DNA of 10,180 bases. Source: Candidatus Zixiibacteriota bacterium. Lineage in GTDB: Bacteria; Zixibacteria; MSB-5A5; WJJR01. The notes below the pieces were generated by a model that ran no database searches, was not told the DNA's origin, and saw only the letters and a list, made by a program, of their open reading frames with translations. The DNA is taken from assembly GCA_020058315.1 (NCBI GenBank), contig JAGVEK010000535.1, positions 1 through 10,180 on the forward strand, given 5' to 3'. This document shows, piece by piece, positions 1 through 6,420 of the stretch. The stretch's first letter is position 1; the number at the start of each line of letters is the position of its first letter. The position numbers were made by a program, and so were the translations under genes.

Positions 1-1489
1 GGATGTTGGATCGCAAGGGCAGGACCTTCGCACCGGCCGGCATGATGTGGTCGGTCGTGATGTTGTCTCCAACTTTCAGAAGAATCTCACCTGAAATGTC
101 TGCTGGCAGCGGTTTCTGAATGGGCAGGGGTTTGATGTTCGGACCGCGGAGGATGACCGTGGACCGACCATCGGCCGGCGCTTTGATGATCATCGCGTCA
201 TCAACCGGGATTGATTCCGGCAGAGTGATCTTCGGTTCGGCCCCCAGATCGCGAGGATCGGTGATCACACCGGTCAGGGCACAGGCCGCACACACCTGCG
301 GGGAGGCCAGATAAACATTCGCATCCTTCGTGCCGGAACGCCCCTCAAAGTTCCGGTTGAAGCTGCGGATTGATACGGCGCCCGACGATGGCGCCTGACC
401 CATGCCAATGCAGGGGCCGCAGGCTGATTCGATGATGCGCGCGCCGGCGGCGATCATGTCGGTGAGAGCGCCCACTTGGGAGATTGCCGTAAACACCTGC
501 TTGGAGCCGGGTGTGATGGTCAAACTGAGATTGGGGTGAATTGTCTTCCCCTTGAGAATCGCTGCGGTCACCATCAGATCGTACAACGAGGAATTGGTGC
601 ATGACCCCACGCAGACCTGATCCACCTTAAGACCAGCCACTTCACGCACAGGTACCACCTTGTCCGGCGAGTGGGGCTGCGCGATCATCGGCTCGAGTGT
701 GGAAAGATCGATGGTGATCTCAGCATCGTACTTTGCGTCGGGATCAGCCATCAAGGGCTTCCAGTCAGACTCGCGTTTCTGGAATGCGAGATACTTGCGT
801 GTGTTCTCGTCGGATGGGAATACCGATGTCGTCGCTCCGAGTTCAGCGCCCATGTTGGTGATCGTCGCCCGTTCCGGCACAGTGAGTGTCGCAACGCCCT
901 CGCCGGAGTACTCGAAAACCTTCCCAACGCCGCCCTTGACCGTCAACTGCCGGAGGATTTCCAGGATCACATCCTTGGCCGCGACCCAGGGACGTAGCTT
1001 CCCCCTGAGGTGGATACACACGACCTTGGGCATGGCAAGGTGAAATGCCCCGCCACCCATTGCCACGGCAACATCAAGACCGCCGGCGCCGATCGCCAAC
1101 ATTCCCAACCCGCCGTTGGTAGGCGTGTGTGAATCAGATCCCAACAGAGTCTTGCCTGGAGCACCGAATCTCTCAAGGTGTACTTGATGACAGATTCCGT
1201 TTCCGGGGCGCGAGAAATCGATGCCGAACCTCGCCGCGACCGACTGGAGATAGCGGTGGTCATCCGCATTCTCGAAGCCCGCCTGCAGCATGTTGTGGTC
1301 AACGTAGGACACGGAGCGTTCGGTTTTGACCCGGTCGATACCGAGCGCCTCGAATTGAAGGTAGGCCATCGTGCCGGTCGCATCTTGCGTCAGTGTCTGG
1401 TCAATCCGAATCGCAATCGGCTGTCCTGCTTCGGGTTTCCCCTCGACAAGATGCGCCTCAATGATTTTCTGTGTAACGTTCTTCCCCAT
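1..1489 (-). CDS. acn: Aconitate hydratase, 3' end beyond left edge
   Basis: Aconitase interconverts citrate and isocitrate via cis-aconitate in the TCA cycle, using a cytoplasmic [4Fe-4S] cluster. Reading the minus strand from the ATG at 1489 gives 496 uninterrupted codons running off the left edge. The family signature GSDSHTPTNGG lies at residues 117-127. The three cluster cysteines are C297 (in VGSCTN) and C357 and C360 (in CGPCIG). The GDNITTDHI motif that opens the swivel domain is at about 474-482. The start is supported by GGAGG five bases upstream. The N-terminus, which goes straight into a compact catalytic domain, resembles the short 'Aquifex-type' bacterial aconitases (roughly 640-660 aa) rather than the about 900-aa AcnA. 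If so, about three quarters is present. A homoaconitase or isopropylmalate isomerase large subunit is less likely because the swivel domain is fused on the same chain. It lies 89 bp downstream of uvrA on the same strand and may be read through from it. Confidence 0.93.
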   Translation of the reverse strand, partial: MGKNVTQKIIEAHLVEGKPEAGQPIAIRIDQTLTQDATGTMAYLQFEALGIDRVKTERSVSYVDHNMLQAGFENADDHRYLQSVAARFGIDFSRPGNGICHQVHLERFGAPGKTLLGSDSHTPTNGGLGMLAIGAGGLDVAVAMGGGAFHLAMPKVVCIHLRGKLRPWVAAKDVILEILRQLTVKGGVGKVFEYSGEGVATLTVPERATITNMGAELGATTSVFPSDENTRKYLAFQKRESDWKPLMADPDAKYDAEITIDLSTLEPMIAQPHSPDKVVPVREVAGLKVDQVCVGSCTNSSLYDLMVTAAILKGKTIHPNLSLTITPGSKQVFTAISQVGALTDMIAAGARIIESACGPCIGMGQAPSSGAVSIRSFNRNFEGRSGTKDANVYLASPQVCAACALTGVITDPRDLGAEPKITLPESIPVDDAMIIKAPADGRSTVILRGPNIKPLPIQKPLPADISGEILLKVGDNITTDHIMPAGAKVLPLRSNI

Positions 1490-1578
1490 CACAGCCTCCG
1501 TGGTTGTTGTGTGGGCAACAATAATGGGCCATCAAGGTCGCGGCAAAGGAATTCGATCTTCGTGACACTGCCAATGTG
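1490..1578. other. Short uvrA-acn intergenic spacer with small hairpin
   Basis: This 89 bp spacer separates two minus-strand genes. It holds the aconitase Shine-Dalgarno sequence (GGAGG on the minus strand, 1495-1499). A small inverted repeat with arms TGACAC (1563-1568) and GTGTCA (1576-1581) and a 7-nt loop overlaps the uvrA stop codon. The stem is short and has no T-tract behind it in the minus direction, so I do not call it a terminator. Transcription may continue from uvrA into the aconitase gene. No separate promoter was recognised. Confidence 0.5.
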
Positions 1579-4473
1579 TCAATTCCCGGTCTGGGAGACC
1601 TGCGGCGCGGATTTGCGGTCGCGCGCTGGTTGTTTGCGCCGATTGCGACCCGATGAGATCAACTCCTCGCGCAGGAACTGTCCGGTATACGAGCGCGGGT
1701 TTTTGGCGACGTCCTCGGGAGTCCCGACCGCAACAACTTCGCCGCCTTCTTCGCCGCCCTCTGGACCCAGATCAATAATCCAGTCGGCGGTCTTGATCAC
1801 ATCGAGATTGTGTTCGATTACCACGACCGTGTTGCCCCGCTCGACAAGTTCGTTGAGTACTCCCAGCAACATCTTGATGTCTTCGAAATGCAGGCCGGTC
1901 GTCGGTTCATCGAGGATATAAAACGTCCGGCCGGTGGCGATCTTTGACAATTCGGTCGAGAGCTTGACGCGCTGAGCTTCACCACCAGAGAGTGTGGTTG
2001 CCTGCTGGCCGAGATGGATGTATCCCAGCCCGACTTCAGAAAGTGTCAGAAGTTTCTTGTGTATCCTGGGGAAATGAGTGAAGAAGTCGAGTGCCTCCTC
2101 CACCGTCATGTCGAGTACATCCGCAATACTCTTGCTCTTGAATGTGACTTCGAGAGTCTCGCGGTTGTAGCGCTTTCCCTTGCAAACTTCGCAGGGCACA
2201 TACACGTCAGGCAGGAAATGCATCTCGATCTTGATGATCCCGTCGCCCTCGCACGCTTCGCAGCGTCCTCCCTTTACATTAAAGGAGAACCGGCCCGGTG
2301 CGTAGCCACGAATCTTCGCTTCTGGGAGCTGCGCGAAGAGGTCTCGGATGAAAGTAAATACGCCGGTGTAAGTCGCAGGATTGGAGCGTGGCGTGCGGCC
2401 GATCGGCGACTGGTCGATATCGACCACCTTGTCGATGGCCTCCAGCCCGGTGATGCCACGGTACAGGAGTGGGACTGTTTTGGCGCCATAAAAGCGTTCG
2501 GCCAGGATCCGATAGAGTGTCTCGTTGACCAGAGTGGACTTGCCCGATCCGGAGACGCCAGTGACGCAGGTCAGTAATCCGAGAGGGAATTCGACGCCGA
2601 CTTCTTTGAGATTGTTGCCTTTGGCTCCGGCGAGTTTGATTTTCTGTCCGTTGCCTCGGCGTCTCTCCAGGGGCACGGGGATTTTCCTCGTGCCAGCGAG
2701 GTACTGGCCCGTGAGCGAAGCGGCAGCGCGCCGGATCGCGGAAGGAGGTCCGCTCGCGACCACGATCCCCCCCTGCTTGCCGGCGCCGGGACCGAGATCG
2801 ATGACGTAGTCCGCAGATTCAATTGTCTCCCGATCATGCTCCACCACGAGCACCGTGTTGCCCAGATCGCGGAGCCCCAGCAGGGTGTTCAACAGGCGGC
2901 GATTATCGCGTTGATGGAGTCCGATCGAAGGTTCATCTAAGATGTAGAGAACGCCGACGAGTCGGGAGCCGATCTGTGTGGCAAGGCGGATTCGTTGCGC
3001 TTCCCCGCCAGACAGGGTCTGCGCGGATCTGTTCAATGTTAGATAATCGAGCCCAACATCGACGAGGAAGCTAAGTCTCTGGTTGATCTCCTTGAGAATC
3101 TGGCGGGCGATGTGCTTGTCGCGCGGCCCTAATTTCATATCTAGAAAGAACTTGGCGGCACTCTTGATGGGCAATTGGACGACGTCGTTGATGGACCGAT
3201 CGCCAACTCTGACAGCCAGAGCCTCTGGTTTGAGCCGGGCACCTTCGCAAGCAGGGCAGGGAATGAAGCGCATGTACTGTTCGATCCACTGCCGGACCCC
3301 GTTGGATTCAGTCTGCCGATAGCGGCGCTCCAGGTTGGGGATGACACCTTCAAACTTGCCGGTGAATTCCCCCTTGCCTCTCCCATCCCGGTTTTCATAG
3401 CGAAATGTGAATTCCTTGTGGCCGGATCCGTACAGGATGACCTTCTGCGCCTCTTTGGACAAATCGCAGAAGCGGGTCCGGAAGTTGAAGTCGAAGTGCG
3501 AAGCGACGCCGCGCAAGAGAAAACGGTACCAGTTGGCCGGGTCTTCTCCCCAGGGTTCGATCGCGCCTTCGAAAATGGATAGCGTCGGATTCGGCACGAT
3601 CAGCCCGGCGTCGATCTCCATCTTGTTCCCCAGCCCGCTGCATGTGGGACAAGCGCCGAACGGCGAATTGAACGAGAACAGCCGGGGAGCCGGTTCTTCG
3701 AACGAAAGTCCGCATTCGGGACAAGCGGATGTCTCGGAAAAGACATGCTGCTCGCCGCCGTCGATTGCCACGCGCGCGGAGCCGCCGGCCAGTCGTAATG
3801 CTGTCTCCAGAGAGTCTGCCAGGCGCGACTTGACGGACGGACCGGAGACCAGACGGTCGACAACGGCCTCGATCGTGTGTTTGGTCTTCTTGTTCAGCGA
3901 TGGAACTTCCTCTAAATCGACGATCTTGCCATCCACCCGTACCCGCACCAGCCCCTTCTTCTTGATCTGTTCGAACACCTCGCGGTGTTCGCCCTTGCGT
4001 CCCTCGACGAGCGGGGCGAGGATGGCGAAACGGGTGCGCGGCGGAAGCTGCATCAGGTGGTCTACCATCTGCGAGACCGTCTGCCGCCTGATCGGCCGGT
4101 TGCAGCGGAAACAATGCGGGACCCCGATGCGCGCGAAAAGAAGGCGCAAGTAATCGTAGATTTCTGTCACTGTTCCGACCGTGGAGCGCGGATTCTTCGC
4201 AGATGTGCGCTGTTCAATAGAGATGGCTGGCGACAGGCCATCGATAAAGTCGACGTCCGGTTTTTCCATCAGGCCCAAGAACTGGCGGGCGTAGGCCGAC
4301 AGTGACTCAACATAGCGTCGCTGTCCCTCCGCGTAGATTGTGTCAAACGCCAAAGATGACTTCCCGGAGCCGGATAACCCCGTGATTACCACCAGCTTGT
4401 CGCGGGGGATCTTGAGATCGATCGACTGGAGGTTGTGCTCCCTGGCACCCTTGATTTCTATGAATCCGCTCAT
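1579..4473 (-). CDS. uvrA: UvrABC excinuclease subunit A
   Basis: UvrA is the damage-sensing ATPase of nucleotide excision repair. It dimerises, loads UvrB onto lesions and acts in the cytoplasm on DNA. The 964-aa product has the full family layout. First ABC module: Walker A GLSGSGKSS (32-40), signature LSGGEAQR (487-494) and Walker B ending in DEP (513-515). Second module: Walker A GVSGSGKST (639-647), signature LSGGEAQR (828-835) and Walker B DEP (855-857). Zinc sites are C251/C254/C275/C278 and the DNA-contacting C738/C741-X19-C761/C764. An additional CFRC pair (C121, C124) is also present. E. coli UvrA has 940 residues; the excess here is mainly a basic, low-complexity C-terminal tail. 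An in-frame ATG at 4554 would add 27 residues, but the family start MSGFIEIKGAREHNL follows a purine-rich GGGGAG at 4473, and a likely promoter overlaps 4526-4554. No LexA box was recognised. The uvrB and uvrC genes are not in the window. Confidence 0.98.
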   Translation of the reverse strand: MSGFIEIKGAREHNLQSIDLKIPRDKLVVITGLSGSGKSSLAFDTIYAEGQRRYVESLSAYARQFLGLMEKPDVDFIDGLSPAISIEQRTSAKNPRSTVGTVTEIYDYLRLLFARIGVPHCFRCNRPIRRQTVSQMVDHLMQLPPRTRFAILAPLVEGRKGEHREVFEQIKKKGLVRVRVDGKIVDLEEVPSLNKKTKHTIEAVVDRLVSGPSVKSRLADSLETALRLAGGSARVAIDGGEQHVFSETSACPECGLSFEEPAPRLFSFNSPFGACPTCSGLGNKMEIDAGLIVPNPTLSIFEGAIEPWGEDPANWYRFLLRGVASHFDFNFRTRFCDLSKEAQKVILYGSGHKEFTFRYENRDGRGKGEFTGKFEGVIPNLERRYRQTESNGVRQWIEQYMRFIPCPACEGARLKPEALAVRVGDRSINDVVQLPIKSAAKFFLDMKLGPRDKHIARQILKEINQRLSFLVDVGLDYLTLNRSAQTLSGGEAQRIRLATQIGSRLVGVLYILDEPSIGLHQRDNRRLLNTLLGLRDLGNTVLVVEHDRETIESADYVIDLGPGAGKQGGIVVASGPPSAIRRAAASLTGQYLAGTRKIPVPLERRRGNGQKIKLAGAKGNNLKEVGVEFPLGLLTCVTGVSGSGKSTLVNETLYRILAERFYGAKTVPLLYRGITGLEAIDKVVDIDQSPIGRTPRSNPATYTGVFTFIRDLFAQLPEAKIRGYAPGRFSFNVKGGRCEACEGDGIIKIEMHFLPDVYVPCEVCKGKRYNRETLEVTFKSKSIADVLDMTVEEALDFFTHFPRIHKKLLTLSEVGLGYIHLGQQATTLSGGEAQRVKLSTELSKIATGRTFYILDEPTTGLHFEDIKMLLGVLNELVERGNTVVVIEHNLDVIKTADWIIDLGPEGGEEGGEVVAVGTPEDVAKNPRSYTGQFLREELISSGRNRRKQPARDRKSAPQVSQTGN

Positions 4474-4525
4474 CGGCTCCCCATCTCCATCGTCTACGCT
4501 CTGCCCGGAGAAGCGCAAACCTGTC

Positions 4526-4554
4526 AATCTACCAAACCAGCGGTCGTTCCGCAA
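4526..4554 (-). promoter_or_regulatory. Candidate extended -10 promoter for uvrA
   Basis: On the minus strand TTGCGG (4549-4554) is followed after 17 bases by TAGATT (4526-4531), and the spacer ends in TGG, an extended -10 TGn. The -10 matches consensus at four of six positions. The -35 matches only TTG. Transcription would start near 4519, giving a leader of about 45 nt before the uvrA ATG at 4473. This would exclude the longer in-frame uvrA start at 4554. A perfect TTGACA also lies on this strand at 4522-4527, but no acceptable -10 follows it. Confidence 0.4.
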
Positions 4555-4825
4555 TCACTCGGACGAAATTGTCAGTGTGCCGCGTCTCGCAGGGAATAAG
4601 TGTGCCGGTCATGGGTAAAGTTCGGCGGTCACACACAAGAACTCACATGAGGATATCCCGATGATCAAGACACAACCCGGCTTCTATCACAGCCGACTCA
4701 AGAATATCCAGATTGGCCACCCTTGGGACCGGAACGGGTCGAGACGGGAGTCAGATCAGGACCGGGGTCTTCTGTCAACTACGGGCGCAAGAGAGACCTT
4801 TGGCGGGAAAAAGCGATTGACCCGT

Positions 4826-4859
4826 GGCTTGATGGGTGTTTCATTACGAGCCGTTTTTT
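4826..4859 (+). terminator. Weak hairpin plus T6, possible leader terminator or attenuator
   Basis: GGCTTG (4826-4831) can pair with CGAGCC (4847-4852) using one G-U pair, with a 15-nt loop. One base later comes a run of six T residues (4854-4859). It sits in the leader of the FadL operon, about 90 nt before the coding start. The stem is short and the loop large, so it would be weak by itself. It could be a chance structure, or part of a conditional leader. Confidence 0.22.
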
Positions 4860-4900
4860 CGGGAGCCGGGACGGACCCTCGATTTTGAAGGAACTGACAC

Positions 4901-4918
4901 ATGGAGCCAAGAAGATAG
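4901..4918 (+). CDS. Possible five-codon leader ORF upstream of the FadL gene
   Basis: ATG at 4901 is preceded by AAGGA (4888-4892) at an eight-base spacing, the best ribosome binding site in this leader. It encodes only MEPRR before a TAG at 4916-4918. The stop runs into GGGGGA (4918-4923), itself a usable Shine-Dalgarno sequence for an in-frame TTG at 4930 of the following gene. Translation of the mini-ORF could feed ribosomes into the FadL start, or the ORF may be fortuitous. Such a short peptide cannot be assigned by homology. Confidence 0.2.
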   Translation: MEPRR

Positions 4919-4947
4919 GGGGATTGCCTTTGGAACGGACCAGACAG

Positions 4948-6408
4948 ATGAAGTCCATGTGGGGCAGGGTGTTCGTGATGATGCTGGGCGCGGTCATCCT
5001 CACGATTTCGAGTTCTCAGGCCGCCGGCTTCGCGATTCCGGGAGTTGGTGTCAGGGCGCGATCGATGGGGGGGGCCTTTCGAGGTCTCGCTAATGACTGG
5101 AGCGCCGCGAGCTACAATCCCGCCGGCCTCGCGTTCATGAAATCGAGCGAACTCAACATTTCGCTGGGGACCTACACACCGGGGCTTTCCTATACCCCGA
5201 ACCTGATGGCCAATGGCTATGATATGGGATTCAAGGACGGTCAGAAGCGTTACCCGCTCGAAGAGATCTTTCCGATACCAAGTTTCGCCGGCATCGCCGT
5301 TCCGTCCGAGGCCAAAGGCTGGGTTTGGGGTGCCGCGATCTTCTGGCCTCACGACGTCAATTACTCTTGGGACTTGTTTAGAGCACCTCTCGGATACAAC
5401 AATGATTACGAGTTTGCGAAGAAGAATTTTCGGACGGATCTCGATGTCCTCGACCTTCATCCTGTGGTTGCCCGGAAGATCAACGAAAACCTCTCAGTCG
5501 GGGCGGGCCTGTCCTTGACCGTTGGGGATCTGGACTACCGGCGGGTGTTGTTCATCAAGAATCCCCTCGGGGCGTCTTATGATTATTATCCATACGATCA
5601 TTTCCTTGGAGATTTCGAATTGAATGGTAAGGGTTTCGCCGTCGGTGGCAATGCCGGCATCCTGTGGCGGATATCTGAAAATCTGTCCCTGGGTGTCAGC
5701 GGTCAGACCCCGATCACGATCCCGCTGAAGGGGACATCCAATTTGGCTATGGCCTGGCCAAAGAACACGGCCCTGGCCAATCCGCCGCGAGCAGTCGTCG
5801 TGGGGAGCGACACGCTCACATCCGACAACTTCTTCTCCGGCAACTACCGCGAGGGGTTTTCGAAGCAGTCGGGGGATCGGTGCCCCTTCAATCTGGACCT
5901 TCACCTGCCGGCTCAGTTCGGGGCGGGTGTGGCCTGGACGGCCAGTGATCGGCTGACACTGGCTTTTGACGTGGCGGCCACGTTCTGGTCAGCGGTGGAC
6001 CGTTGGGACATCGCTCTGGAGAACGGCGGATTGAACACACGAGTAGGGATGCTCGAGAGTGTGCAGATTCCATTCGGCTGGAAGGATCAGATTCGAATCT
6101 CCGGGGGTGCTGAGTACGCGGCGAAAGAGAATCTGATGCTTCGTTGCGGCTTGTACTATGATGGAAGCGCGGCGCCTGATTCCACCTTCGGTCCATCTTT
6201 CCCGGATGTCGGCAGCATGATTGGCCTGACTCTTGGCGGGTCATACACGGTCAGCGGACATCTTGAACTGTCGGCGGCACAGGAACTCGGTTTCTATTCC
6301 AAGCGCAATGTTGGCAGCACGGGCACAGGAGTTGGTCAGACCGTATATCCCGGAGAGTACAGTGCCTTGAGGTCTGAAACACTCTTATCAATGTCATACT
6401 GGTTCTAA
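4948..6408 (+). CDS. FadL/TodX (OmpP1) family outer-membrane transport protein
   Basis: This is predicted to be a 486-aa outer-membrane beta-barrel that lets hydrophobic compounds such as fatty acids or aromatics through the outer membrane. A Sec signal peptide covers residues 1-25 (basic MKSMWGR, hydrophobic core, cleavage likely after SQA). The mature N-terminus is typical of the family plug region: a Gly/Ala-rich segment with SMGGAF, then the NPAGL hallmark at 57-61. The rest alternates short polar turns with aromatic strands and ends in SYWF, a C-terminal aromatic BAM-type signal. Length fits the family (about 400-500 aa). The frame stays open upstream to 4723, but that part is not signal-like. 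A TTG at 4930 with GGGGGA six bases before it would add six residues and is a real alternative start. The next gene begins 12 bp after the stop, so the two are surely one operon. The substrate cannot be read from the sequence. Confidence 0.9.
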   Translation: MKSMWGRVFVMMLGAVILTISSSQAAGFAIPGVGVRARSMGGAFRGLANDWSAASYNPAGLAFMKSSELNISLGTYTPGLSYTPNLMANGYDMGFKDGQKRYPLEEIFPIPSFAGIAVPSEAKGWVWGAAIFWPHDVNYSWDLFRAPLGYNNDYEFAKKNFRTDLDVLDLHPVVARKINENLSVGAGLSLTVGDLDYRRVLFIKNPLGASYDYYPYDHFLGDFELNGKGFAVGGNAGILWRISENLSLGVSGQTPITIPLKGTSNLAMAWPKNTALANPPRAVVVGSDTLTSDNFFSGNYREGFSKQSGDRCPFNLDLHLPAQFGAGVAWTASDRLTLAFDVAATFWSAVDRWDIALENGGLNTRVGMLESVQIPFGWKDQIRISGGAEYAAKENLMLRCGLYYDGSAAPDSTFGPSFPDVGSMIGLTLGGSYTVSGHLELSAAQELGFYSKRNVGSTGTGVGQTVYPGEYSALRSETLLSMSYWF

Positions 6409-6420
6409 GAGGATGAGGGA

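Larger units (their letters stand above)
4474..4947. promoter_or_regulatory. Divergent control region between uvrA and the FadL operon
   Basis: About 470 bp without a convincing conserved gene. The uvrA side holds the promoter listed separately. Two direct repeats AGTGTGCCG (4574-4582 and 4599-4607, 25 bp apart start to start) lie between the two transcription units and could be an operator. On the plus strand, possible weak promoters are TTGTCA-N17-GGGAAT (4569-4597) and TTGACC-N17-TTCATT (from 4818). Neither is strong. Further along are a small hairpin followed by six T residues (4826-4859), a five-codon ORF with a good Shine-Dalgarno sequence (4901-4918), and competing start sites for the FadL gene. 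The layout suggests a long 5' leader, but this is inference. Confidence 0.4.

Noticed and set aside
1178..1921. 247-codon plus-strand ORF across the aconitase start and uvrA end
   Set aside because: It is antisense to two well-supported genes, crosses their boundary and has no domain sense. It is a shadow of high-GC coding sequence.
3407..4153. 248-codon plus-strand ORF inside uvrA
   Set aside because: It is fully antisense to conserved UvrA motifs and is Ser/Arg/Pro-rich as expected of an opposite-strand shadow.
4504..4527. Perfect TTGACA on the minus strand upstream of uvrA as a -35 box
   Set aside because: At 16-18 bases downstream there is no hexamer resembling TATAAT. The nearby TTGCGG-N17-TAGATT with an extended -10 is the better candidate.
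4474..4554. 27-residue N-terminal extension of UvrA
   Set aside because: UvrA proteins begin close to the first strand before Walker A, as MSGFIEIKG does. The extension lies over the likely promoter and has no homology I recognise.
4500..4620. SOS (LexA) box upstream of uvrA
   Set aside because: I looked for CTGT-N8-ACAG and GAAC-N4-GTTC types. Only a partial half-site (CTGT at 4521) and a GCGG/CCGC inverted repeat around 4540-4552 were found, neither convincing.
4661..4888. 75-codon plus-strand ORF with GAGGA seven bases before its ATG
   Set aside because: The Shine-Dalgarno sequence is good, but the product (MIKTQPGF start) shows no recognisable domain, has the uneven, Arg/Gly-rich composition of random GC-rich ORFs, and ends just before the FadL leader elements. 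It could be a leader ORF, but I cannot support it as a gene.
4723..4947. In-frame 75-codon upstream extension of the FadL protein
   Set aside because: It would bury the signal peptide inside the protein and has no ribosome site. The signal-like N-terminus at 4948 (or the TTG at 4930) is far more consistent with an outer-membrane protein.
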